Shown piece after piece: positions 18,890 through 27,579 of a DNA stretch of 31,023 nt (positions are counted from its first letter, which is position 1; the number at the start of each line of letters is the position of its first letter). The DNA comes from Chrysochromulina tobinii (lineage: Eukaryota; Haptophyta; Prymnesiales; Chrysochromulinaceae). The notes beneath the pieces are model-generated. The model did not search any database. It was not told where the DNA came from and saw only the letters and a list, made by a program, of their open reading frames with translations. The position numbers and the translations under genes were made by a program. Where the stretch lies: positions 1 to 31,023 of the forward strand of contig JWZX01003014.1 of NCBI GenBank assembly GCA_001275005.1. The letters run 5' to 3'.

Positions 18890-19650
18890 TCAATCAACCA
18901 GCTCGGCGTCACCATCGTTCTGGTCGCCGTCGCAGAAAGGGTCCCCGTCCTCGACGAAATACTCGGAAGAGGCCTTCGCTTTCTTCGCGCGAGGTTTCTT
19001 GGCTGCACTCTCGGCCTCGTCATCTTCGGCCGCTCGCTTCTTCTTAGGTGCGCGTGGCTTGACCTCGGGCTCCACCGTCGGTGCCCGCCGGCCGGTCAAA
19101 TCGACGCCCGAAAGGGCATCACGCGCCCATGCCTTTGCGTCTTGAGGAAGCGAGACACAAAGCTGATCGAACGTGTGCTCGGTGCCGCCCGCAGCGTCGA
19201 GCAGCTGCCTCACGAGTGTTGATGCATGCGGCGGATGGAAAAAGACCTGGTCCTTGAGCTTGCCCTCGCACGACGTTAGCGCCATAGTCAGCCGCAGCTC
19301 GTGCTTGCCGATCTCATGCTTGCTCAACCGGCACTTGGATTTGCACTTGCTATTTTCGAAGTGCACGCAGGAGCTTAGGTAGCAGGAAGGGTGCACGTCT
19401 GCGCCGGTGAGTAGACGAATAAGGCGCGTAAGCGAGGCGCGTAAAGGAATCCCGCGTGGCGCGAAGGCACAAGCGGCTCACATTTCATGATGGAGACGTT
19501 GCTGCTGCGAGAAGGGTGGGCGACTCGTATGGAGTCCTTTTCGATCTTCTCTTTGCACACCTGGCAGCTGCTGCGGTTGGACGAGGATACTTCCAGCCGA
19601 ATGTCGCGGGTCAGATCGCGTTCTACCTCAGCGCTTCCCGAGGAAGCCAT
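18890..19650 (-). CDS. Small PARP-type zinc-finger protein, two exons (225 aa)
   Basis: Exon 1 is 19650-19482 and exon 2 is 19398-18890, joined across an 83-nt GT-AG intron in phase 1; the 678-nt total is in frame. The join rebuilds a PARP-type zinc finger: CQVC in exon 1, then HPSC in exon 2, i.e. C-x2-C-x26-H-x2-C, with the usual preceding basic 'RSSC' and the following 'IEKDSIRVA'. This finger type binds DNA breaks in PARP1 and DNA ligase III. A second block (SLPQDAKAWARDALSGVDLTG) is followed by a basic PKKKR-type nuclear signal and an acidic C-terminus. No catalytic PARP domain is present. The ATG at 19650 is preferred to earlier non-ATG codons. It lies 65 bp from a divergent gene. Confidence 0.82.
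19399..19481 (-). other. Spliceosomal intron, 83 nt
   Basis: Begins GTGAGCCG and ends GGCGCAG on the minus strand. Its removal unites the two halves of the zinc finger as K-Y-V-H-P-S-C. Confidence 0.85.
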
Positions 19651-19715
19651 GTCTGAACCCAGGCACACGAATCGGGGCGTCCCTGTGGAAGCGGGCGAGG
19701 CGCGGGAACTTCAAG
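19651..19715. promoter_or_regulatory. 65-bp bidirectional promoter region
   Basis: Only 65 bp separates the start codons of the PARP-type finger gene (-) and the small basic protein (+). Both transcripts must start within it or inside the opposing gene. No element was identified. Confidence 0.55.
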
Positions 19716-20180
19716 ATGAAGGTCCGTGATGCGCCCAGGGTAGCGGGCCAGCGCAGCGCGCCGCTGGCGATTGAAATGGAGGACACGTGCGGCTTGGATA
19801 ACGTTGCGAAAAAGGGTCCATCGCCGAGACCCGTGAAAGGCGGCAAGTCGCCGCTCACGGGGCCTTCACCTTCCGCCGCCAGCAAGTCGATCTCTCGGCA
19901 GGATCACTTTCAGGCGGCCCAGCTCGCAGAGCTCGAGCGGATCAAGAGCATGATGAAGGAGATCGACGACTACGAGCTCGAAGAGATGTGTGAGGCACCC
20001 GTCGTCCCCGCGGCGCCCGCGCTAGGCAAGCGTGCTGCGCCAGTGGACGACGCTGCGGGCTCCAGGGACGCCAACAAGAAAGGCAAAGTCTCGACCTCTC
20101 AGCCCAATACTTCTAAGCCCAAGACCGCTCAGCCCAAGCACGGGCGTTCGACCCGCTCGCAAGTGAAGGCCGCCGTTTGA
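19716..20180 (+). CDS. Small basic protein with a predicted helix (154 aa), unrecognised
   Basis: Not recognised. Residues about 60-90 form an amphipathic, helix-like stretch (FQAAQLAELERIKSMMKEID then DYELEEMCEAP) that is charged and could mediate binding. The flanks are Ser/Pro/Lys-rich, with KR and KKGK groups and a Thr/Gln/Pro-rich C-terminus. This suits a nuclear or chromatin-associated protein, but that is composition only. It starts at the ATG at 19716 in a head-to-head pair with a DNA-break-type zinc finger. The last 69 bases of its coding sequence, with its stop codon, are duplicated immediately downstream. Confidence 0.6.
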   Translation: MKVRDAPRVAGQRSAPLAIEMEDTCGLDNVAKKGPSPRPVKGGKSPLTGPSPSAASKSISRQDHFQAAQLAELERIKSMMKEIDDYELEEMCEAPVVPAAPALGKRAAPVDDAAGSRDANKKGKVSTSQPNTSKPKTAQPKHGRSTRSQVKAAV

Positions 20181-20281
20181 GGCGCGGCCGCGCGACTCTA
20201 AGCCCAAGACCGCTCAGCCCAAGCACGGGCGTTCGGCCCGCTCGCAAGTGAAGGCCGCCGTTTGAGGCGCGGCCGCGACTC
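20112..20281. repeat. 85-bp near-perfect tandem duplication across the gene's stop codon
   Basis: Two copies, starting at 20112 and 20197, differ at only a few bases. Each carries the final coding segment, the TGA stop and a gcggccgc site. As 85 is not a multiple of three and the first copy keeps its stop, the second copy is untranslated in the normal frame. Confidence 0.9.
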
Positions 20282-20721
20282 GCGGCGACTACGACGTAGG
20301 GAGGAGATGTGCATGTTGCAACGGACCTGTGAGGCGACACGTGGCGGCCAGATGAGGAGATGTTCGACGCAGCGGTGAGTACCACACCCTAGATGTGTGA
20401 GATGTGATGTGGGAATGATGCACATACTTCGATGCTTCCGGGTTCAAAACCGCAACCCCGCGCGAACGCGCGATGCCCCCGGGAGCCTGCCGCGTGCCGC
20501 CGGGACGCGACGTCACGCCATTGGATCACCACGCGATGCACCGCACGGCAAGTTATGCGCCAACTGCCCGTTGTGCGTTGACGTGGGTCGTGGCGCGTTT
20601 CGGCTCGTTTAGCTTTATGTTTTATCAATATTTGGTGCCCTTCCCGCCGCGCTCGCCCGCCGCCGCGCCGGAAATCCCGTCAAAGTTGCTTAAAGATGAT
20701 GATGAGGCCTCGAGCTGATTC
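20282..20721. other. Convergent intergenic region
   Basis: Lies between the converging ends of the small basic protein (+) and the DusA/F-box gene (-). A GGTTCAAAACC-like string near 20450 was considered as a tRNA T-arm and rejected. No gene seen. Confidence 0.5.
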
Positions 20722-23700
20722 CTACTCGGGCTGCCAGGAAACGCGCACGTACGTGCGCCGCAGCGCCACATACGAGAGCCGCGTGGGCGCCTCGCGGAGC
20801 GTCCACACCTTTTGATTCGGCGTCGGGCGCGGCGCGGTGGGCACGGCGCGTCCGAGGCGCTCCACATACACCTCATCCTCGTCCTCGAGGCCGGTTTGTG
20901 CCGCCCACGTGCCGTCCGGCTGTTCGCGCGCGCTCCAGTCAAAGGGACGCTGCGCGCTCTTGTGGTTGGGTCGCGTCGGATCCGCCATCGCGCCGGCCGA
21001 CGTCATCACGTCGTGGTCGAGCTCGGCGGCGAGCTCGACGGGTGCGCCTTCACGCCGTACATGCGCCGCGTGCAAGACAGCTATGTAGAAGCAGCCTTCT
21101 GAGGCAGCGGCGTCGGCGACGGCCGCGGGCAGGCGCAGCGTGTGCTCGCCGAGAACAACAAGCCCGTCGCCCGAGGCGCACGACGGCAGCAGCAGCGCCT
21201 GCACGGCGCGCATCGCGCCGTCGCGAGCGAGACCGGGCGTCGGGTGCCAGCCGAGCGGCACCTGGCGCATATTCGCCTCTGCGACTTCGTCGATCGCCTC
21301 CACGCCATCAGCGTGCTGCGAGCAGCCGAATGAGAGCAGTACTGCCGTCTTGAGAGGAGTTAGCGAGCCTGGCTGGCTGGCGCGTATCCCGATGGCGACG
21401 ATGCTACCAAAGGCGGCGGTGCCCCGGCGGTTACATGCGCTCGTATGGAGCGTGAGCCACCCCCCCCGCCAGCGCCACCGCCGCCACCGAGCCCGACGAT
21501 GCCGTAGCCCGCGCCGTGCTGGGCGTCTCCCAAGGCGCGCTCTCGGCCAGCGGCCTGTCGCCGGCGTCGCACGTGGCGACCGGCATGAAGAAGACCCATG
21601 TGGGCATGGGGAATCCATTGGCCAGCTCGAGACACAGCCGCACATCGTAGAGCTGCGGCGAGGACGCGGGGCCATCGAGCGCGCGCAGGGGTGGTCGGTA
21701 CAACTCGATCTCGAGCACCTCATGCAAGAAGGTGCAGTAGTGCCAACATGCGAGGAGCGTGTGCGGGAACCAGCTGGGGTAGCGACTCCGGCCGCACACG
21801 CCGCGCACCACGCCGCCGCCGCGCTGCCAGGCGTCGATGCCGGCGGTAGTGAAGCCACGCTCCCGCATGAGGACCACTCGCCACACGTCGTCCGCGAGGG
21901 TGGCGGCGCGCAGCGCGTTGCAGCACGCCGAGATGCCGAGGAGCGCGGACGAGGGTAAGTGCTCGGCCAGGACCTCGATGGGGAGCGAGGCAAGCGACGC
22001 GGCAGGGGGCGGTGAGGAGACGGCAGGGGGCGGCGGGAAGGCTGATGACGGTACGCCGGGCAGCGGTGCTGGCATGGCGGGGGGCGGTGCCGGCCTGGCG
22101 GCCGGCGGTGGCGACTGAGCGTGGCCTGGGCGGTCCAGCAGCTCCGCCACCGCCGGGCCGCACGCATCGAGGCATCTCTTGACGACCACGCGCACCGATT
22201 CGTTCTGCCGAAGCAGCTCCCGCTCTTGAACCGCCCGCGTCAAGGCACGCCGCCAACGGCCCGCATACGGCGTGTCGTGCAGCAGGCCGCCCAAGGGGGA
22301 GAGCAAGGCCCGGGCGAGCGTCTCCGGGTACAGCGTGCCCCCCCAATTTGCACGCTGCGCCGTGCTAGCGTACTCGAGATACGCGTGGAGCACCTCGCGC
22401 CGGCTCGGCGGGCGCTGTCCGGCGGGCTGCAGCGAGGCAAACACGTACGGTTCAGCGATCGCTCGGCGGCCTATCATGACGCCGGTAATGGTCGCGCTGC
22501 CGCCCATCAAGCCGCCGGCGCCGGCGCCGGCAGTGGCGTCAGTAGCAGTAGCAGTAGCAGTGGCGGCAGCTTGGCTGAGCAGCTGGGCTGCGTGTACGCC
22601 CGAGGCGACTCCTCCGTTGAGTACGATGCTGAGCGGCAGCTCGGGCGGCAGCTCGCGCACCAGTCGAGGGAGCCATTCGTAGCGCAGCGGCGGCACCGCT
22701 CGGTTTTGAGCTGCATTCAAGCCGAGCATCGCGTGGCGTACGTGCAACACGAAGGTGCGCACGCCGCCCTCGCGTGCGACCACAGTGACGAACTCGACGA
22801 GATCATCAAAGGTGCCCCGCCCGTCGACGCCCAGCCGGTACTTCACAGTGATCGGCACACGCCCACCTACGGCTTCTCGCATCGCCGCACAGCATGCGGC
22901 CACACGTGCCGGCTCGAGCATCAGCCGTGCGCCGTAGCAGGTTTGCATCGCGCCGCGCGTGCCCGCGGGGCATCCGCAGTTGAGATTGATCTCATCGTAG
23001 CCACGCGCGACGCCGATGGCGGCGGCACGTGCGAGCAGCTCGGGCTCACACCCTCCCAACTGCAGCACTACGGGATGCTCCGCCTCTGAAAATCCAATGA
23101 GCGCCTCGAGAGCGGCGGGGGACGTTGCGGCGGCCTCGACGATGGCGCGGTCCCAAGTCATCTCGCTCCAGAGAATCACACTCCTCGAGACGCTTCGAAT
23201 GAGCATGCGGAAATGACGGTCGGTCACCGCCGCCATTGGAGCAAGGTGTACCGCCATTTGGCCGCCCGCCACCACCCACGGCGCGGCATCCCCGACGTCG
23301 GCGGCGCTCACGGCGACAGGTGTGGCAGCATCGTCGTCGTCGGCGGCGGCGTCGGCGGTGTCGTCGTCGTCGTCGAGGTCGAAACCGTCGCCGTGATCGA
23401 CAAGGGCGCTCGCCTTTGCAGCAGCCGTGAGAGTCCACACGCGCACAAAGGTGCCCGTGTAATCGAAGGCATCGCACAGCGTGCACTCGAAGCCCGCGTG
23501 GCTGGCAAGGGTAGCGACGGCGGCGCACAGGACGTTGGCATCGTCCTGGTCCCCCTCTTCTTCGCCGCCCATATTAGGCAACTCGTCGTCCTCGTCCTCG
23601 TGCCCCTCGGCACCCACGTGGCCCTCACCGTCCCTACCGTCCTCTTCGCCTTCACCGTCCTTGTCTGCCCGGTCGCCGCCGCCGTCGTCTTCCTCGCCGT

Positions 23701-25151
23701 CCTTGTCTGCGCCGCCGTAGTCATCGGCTCCCATGCCATTGACGAAACCCTCGCCATCATCGACACCTTCGCGCTCCCAACTGCCGCCCGTCACGGCGCT
23801 CGTCTGGATCGCTGCGCGCACCGCTGCGCGCACCGCTGCGCGCACCTGCTGCGGGAAGCGAGCCTTACCCTCGTCCGCGCGCGCAAGCGTGACAGCCAGC
23901 ACCGCGCGCGTTGCGAGGTAGCCGGGTCGGAAGAGAGCCACAAGGTCGCGTACCGGCGAGAGTTCCACCGCATGGTAGCCTGCATAGAGGCTACAGCAAT
24001 AGTCGGCGAACACAACTCCAAACGCCGCGCTTTCGGGCGCAGTGGGTGGCCCCTCGCCGCCCACCACGATGCCCCCGCACACGCCCCCGCACTCGCTCAG
24101 AGCGGGAGCGGGAGCGGAGGTCGGAACGGTCGTCAGAGCCTTCAGCTGCAGCTGCACGTGCCCGTTGCACTTGCATGCACGAGAGTCCAGAAAGGCACGC
24201 AACGAGCCGAGAAATGGCGTGCAGACGCCCAGAGCGCATAGGGTCGCGTACGTAGCCGTACACACATTCGGCGCGTGTACAAGCTCGGGCCGTGTGCCGA
24301 GCGCCGCCTCGTCCAGCAGCGCACGCGAGCTGCACCCCCCCGGGCCGTCGAGTACCTGATGAGGGAGGCACGCAGAGGCACTCAGAGGCGCTCAGAGGCA
24401 CTCAGCGGCACTCAGAGGGTGCGCTTCCCCCCGGGCAGTCTATTACCAGGCACCGGCGGCTCGTCACGCAATGCTCGACGGCTCGGGCGGCCAGGCGCCG
24501 ATTGACGGCGGCCTTCTCGTCACTCGCCTCGCGGTATTCGGCCGGGTACGTTTCGCGCTCGACAAAGTTGCGCAGCCGCGGCGGTGCGCAGCAAAGACGC
24601 ACCGGAGATGCCTCGCCATGGGACAGCGCACAGCCCGATCGATCGCACGCGCGCCCGCGCAGCACGCTTGCCCAGCACGTGCCGCGCGCAAAGCGCTGGC
24701 CGGCAAAGACGCGCTGCATTGTCGCGAGGTGCGCGAGATGGCGCTCCTTTCGACGGACGGCATTGGCTGTTTGCTCGCGCCGCTCGAGCTCAGTGATGAG
24801 CGACATGATGCACCGCTCGCATTGGGAGGCGGCCTCGGCGTCATCAACAGGTTTTGTCGGACGCACGAAGTCGTCGCTCGCCCCGACCGTTACCGGCCGG
24901 CCGCAGATGATCAACGGCACGCGCGCATGATGCGCCACCATCGCCATCGCCGCCGAAGCGGAGGTCATCTCCAAGATGGCCACCCTCGCTGCGTGCATGA
25001 GGACCACGCGGCCCGTGAAGCCAAAGGGAACCGCCACAGAACTGAGCACAGCGCGCGGCGTCGGATCGGCGCAACCGGGTCTCGCTTTCAAGAACGAACG
25101 AGGCAGGCTCGAGAGCCGGACATTCTTCGAGGCGTCGTCGGCGTCGGCCAT
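20722..25151 (-). CDS. CCCH zinc finger / DusA-type tRNA-dihydrouridine synthase / F-box protein, two exons, one apparent frame break
   Basis: Dus enzymes reduce uridine to dihydrouridine in tRNA D-loops with FMN and NADPH. Exon 1 (25151-24447, 235 codons) contains a CCCH-like finger, C159-x9-C169-x4-C174-x3-H178. After a 91-nt phase-0 intron, exon 2 starts at 24355 and has an Asp/Glu-rich linker, then a DusA-type barrel (about residues 600-950): LAPMAAVTDRHFRML, HPVVLQLGG, YDEINLNCGCP, ITVKYRLGVDG, VLNGGVASG and GVMIGRRAIAEPYVF. An F-box-like block follows near residue 1023 (LASLPIEVLAEHLPSSALLG). The frame ends at a stop at 21431. A protein-like frame continues to a stop at 20722 in another register, the switch falling at a G8 run (21460-21467); with seven Gs the two would be one frame of 1,445 aa. 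The catalytic-Cys position is Arg, with a Cys three residues before it. Confidence 0.82.
21460..21467 (-). other. G8 homopolymer at frame break
   Basis: Eight consecutive G on the minus strand. Upstream the DusA/F-box frame is protein-like, downstream a different frame is. One base fewer makes the two continuous. Sequencing or assembly error, a real indel, or a nearby intron are all possible. Confidence 0.6.
23811..23850. repeat. 12-bp coding tandem repeat
   Basis: About three copies of the unit ccgctgcgcgca. On the minus strand it encodes AVRAAVRAAVRA in the DusA/F-box protein; length changes stay in frame. Confidence 0.85.
24356..24446 (-). other. Spliceosomal intron, 91 nt, built largely of 10-bp repeats
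   Basis: Begins GTAATAGACTG and ends CTCATCAG on the minus strand. Phase 0. It has in-frame stop codons, and its removal gives SRRCL-VLDGPGG. Its middle (24366-24418) is about five copies of a ten-base unit. Confidence 0.8.
24366..24418. repeat. 10-bp minisatellite inside intron
   Basis: Units close to ggcactcaga repeat about five times with single-base changes. They fill most of the intron of the DusA/F-box gene. Confidence 0.85.
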
Positions 25152-25284
25152 TTTTGTAGTCCACACTTAATATTTTGACAGTAAATTTGAAGGCTCAGTT
25201 GACGGGGCCAACCGAAACCGTTGTATTTACGCATCTAAAAAAGGCGGGGGGGGGGAGGTTTCTGCGGACAGGAGCGACGTGGCC
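25152..25284. promoter_or_regulatory. 133-bp divergent promoter region
   Basis: Separates the start codons of the DusA/F-box gene (-) and NOB1 (+). It includes an A/T-rich stretch (aatattttgacagtaaattt-like, 25168-25190) and an A6/G10 purine run near 25241-25257. Two RNA-maturation genes sharing it makes co-regulation plausible but unproven. Confidence 0.5.
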
Positions 25285-26871
25285 ATGAAGTACGCAGTCA
25301 TCGACTCGGGCCCGCTCATCAAGGGCGTGCGGCTTGAGACGATCGGCGCCGAGCGATACGTCACTGTGCCCGAGGTCCTCCTGGAGCTGCGCGATCGCCA
25401 CGTGCGTGAGCGCCTCGCTTCACTGCCTTTCGAGCTCGAGACGCGTGAGCCCAGCCAAGAGGCGCTCGATGTGATCCGCAAGTTTGCCAAGCTCACGGGT
25501 GACCTGCCCGCACTCTCGGCCATCGACATCCGCGTGCTAGCGCTCGCGTGGCTCCTCGAGAAGGAGACCAAGAATGGCGTCGAACACCTGCGCACCACGC
25601 CGTTGCCGCCAGGCGCCGCACGCAGTCGGCGCCCGCCCGCCGATGAGCCATCGTCTTCGACGGCCCAGGGCATGGAGGATGAGCCGGCGATTGCCGACGA
25701 TGGCGAGGACGAGCTGGACGAGTCGGAGGTGACCGAGCAGGCTGCGGCTGCGGCAGCGGCTGCCACTGGAACAGGTATGGAGGAGGAGGAGGACGACGAG
25801 GAGGCGGCCGAGGCGGAGGCGGCGCTGCTGGCAGCGATCGCGAGCCGTGATGCAGAGGGCGATGCTGCTGGCGGCATGGCCGTCGACGTCTCTGACGTGA
25901 GCGGCACGGCGGCGGCCACCTCGGTGGCGGTCGCGGCGGCAGGTGCGGCGGGAGGCGCGGCGGGAGGCTCTTCGATGGGGTGCAGCGATGGTGCCGCAGC
26001 AAAGGAGCAGGACGCGGCCGCGGCCGCCGAGTTGGCGGCGGCGCTCGAGGCGAGACGCGCGGCGCGACGGCAGGCCGAGGAGGCCGAGGCGGCCGCCCTG
26101 CGGGCCGCCGAGGCTGGGGCCGCGGTCGCGAGCCCTCGCGGCGCTGGCAGCGGCGGCACGCGCGCCGGCTCGAGCGATGGTCTCGAGAGCAGCCGGCCTG
26201 CCGGTCTGGACGACGAGGGCGCCGAGCCATGGATCACTGTCGACAACCTGAAGACGATGCAGCAGCGCGATGGGCAGCGCTACGCGTACGCTCCAGATGC
26301 GAGCACTACCGTCGCGTGCCTCACGATTGACTACGCGATGCAGTCGGTCCTCATGCAGATGAATCTCAAGCTGCTTGGCGCCGACGGCATGATCCTGCGC
26401 TCGGTCAAGCAGTGGGTGATGCGCTGCTCGGGCTGCTTCACGCAGCAGAGCTCCCTCGAGTCGCAATTCTGCTCCAAGTGCGGCAACATGTCGCTTGTGC
26501 GCCTGCAGGCAGTTGTGGATGACCGCGGGCAGCAGCGGCTCCTTCCGGAGAGCAAGGCTCCCGCGCGGGTGCGCTCGACCAACACACGGGGCACCAAGTT
26601 TCCACTGCCCATGCCGGTGGCGGGTCGGCACGCGCACAATCTCATCCTCGCCGAAGATCAGCTCGCAGAGGCTGTCGATAAGGCTCGTCGGCAGGGCAAG
26701 GCGAAAATGGAAGACGTCTTCGACCCTGACTACTCTCTCGAGGATCACTTTGGGCGGGCGGGCAGCAAGCGACCCGTCCGCAACCCCAACGCCGGCAGCG
26801 CCATGCCCAAGGTGGGCTACGGTAAGCGCGTCAACCCGAACGACGTGCGCGCGCGGCCTAAGCGCACATAA
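25285..26871 (+). CDS. NOB1: NOB1, endonuclease for 3' cleavage of 18S pre-rRNA (528 aa)
   Basis: Cuts 20S pre-rRNA at the D site in late 40S maturation. The start at 25285 (MKYAVIDSGPLIKG) gives a PIN domain whose acidic residues include Asp7, the PEVLLELRDRHV glutamates and SAIDIRVLALAWLLE. After an Ala/Glu-rich insert of roughly 200 residues comes the NOB1-type zinc ribbon, with paired cysteines RCSGC and CSKCGNMSL, then the characteristic tail: RGTKFPLPMPVAGRHA, ILAEDQ, VFDPDYSLEDHFG and a VGYGKRVNPN ending. Single exon. The linker is unusually low-complexity and Ala-rich, but the rest is colinear with the family. An upstream in-frame GTG (25279) is not needed. Confidence 0.96.
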   Translation: MKYAVIDSGPLIKGVRLETIGAERYVTVPEVLLELRDRHVRERLASLPFELETREPSQEALDVIRKFAKLTGDLPALSAIDIRVLALAWLLEKETKNGVEHLRTTPLPPGAARSRRPPADEPSSSTAQGMEDEPAIADDGEDELDESEVTEQAAAAAAAATGTGMEEEEDDEEAAEAEAALLAAIASRDAEGDAAGGMAVDVSDVSGTAAATSVAVAAAGAAGGAAGGSSMGCSDGAAAKEQDAAAAAELAAALEARRAARRQAEEAEAAALRAAEAGAAVASPRGAGSGGTRAGSSDGLESSRPAGLDDEGAEPWITVDNLKTMQQRDGQRYAYAPDASTTVACLTIDYAMQSVLMQMNLKLLGADGMILRSVKQWVMRCSGCFTQQSSLESQFCSKCGNMSLVRLQAVVDDRGQQRLLPESKAPARVRSTNTRGTKFPLPMPVAGRHAHNLILAEDQLAEAVDKARRQGKAKMEDVFDPDYSLEDHFGRAGSKRPVRNPNAGSAMPKVGYGKRVNPNDVRARPKRT

Positions 26872-27579
26872 GTTCCCCGTAAGTGGTCGCCCCATCTCGG
26901 TCGCCCGTATCGCAACCTCGAGACCACCAACGAGACCACCAGGAGACCACCACGAGACCACCACGAGACCACCAGGAGACCACCAGGAAACCAAAACATC
27001 TCCCACACACCGGGGCCATGGCCGGGGCAATGGCCGCACATGCCTTGGGCCATGGCCTTGACGCCTGCGCACGGCCGCTGCGGGTGTGCAGAGTCTCCTC
27101 GGCGAAAAGAGCGTCCTCGACTCTGCTCTCTGTCTTTAAATGGGCTTTTGTGTGTTCGAGTGTACAGTGTTGACAGTTGACTCGGAACTCCCAAGACCCA
27201 ACTCGACGACCGTTTTCAGAGAAGAGAGTTCGTTTTCGGCGATGCCCAGAAGCATTCGGCAAGATGTCGATCATCTTCGTGAAACCAGAACCGGGATTCT
27301 CTTCTTCAGGAAAAAATGCTCGAAGATTCACTTTTCCACAAATTTCCGGCGAAGGGCGACTTGGGTTTTGACGAGGCTCATTAGGGAAATGTGAACCCGG
27401 AACCCGGGGTACAGTCCTGTATCCGTACTAGCGGATCCCGAGCCGCGACCCCGCACGTCGCCTCCGCCCCAGCGGTCGCGACCACACTCCTACCGCGTTC
27501 CTTCGCGCCGCGGCGTTGATCTACGCCGAGTGGCCGAGGGCCCGATTCATCTGAGGGCTGGAACAGTGCTGCCGCATGA
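26872..27579. other. Intergenic region with 11-bp minisatellite
   Basis: About 700 bp between NOB1 and the second zinc-cluster gene, both plus strand. It begins with the minisatellite at 26920-26995. A tggccgaggg string near 27531 resembles a tRNA A-box, but no B-box follows. No gene seen. Confidence 0.5.
26920..26995. repeat. Minisatellite, about 11-bp units of gagaccaccag/c
   Basis: Around six copies of gagaccacca(c/g) with small changes, about 50 bp after the NOB1 stop codon, so probably in its 3' UTR. Confidence 0.9.

Noticed and set aside
20440-20462. tRNA T-arm-like ggttcaaaacc
   Set aside because: No A-box, acceptor stem or anticodon arm can be placed upstream.
23213-24241. 343-codon plus-strand frame opposite the DusA/F-box gene
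   Set aside because: The antisense of an Asp/Glu/Ala-rich coding region gives Val/Ala/His runs; no independent motif.
26920-26995. CRISPR-like array
   Set aside because: Units of 11 bp without unique spacers, in eukaryotic DNA, form a minisatellite.
27525-27545. tRNA A-box-like tggccgaggg
   Set aside because: No matching B-box within tRNA distance and no cloverleaf.
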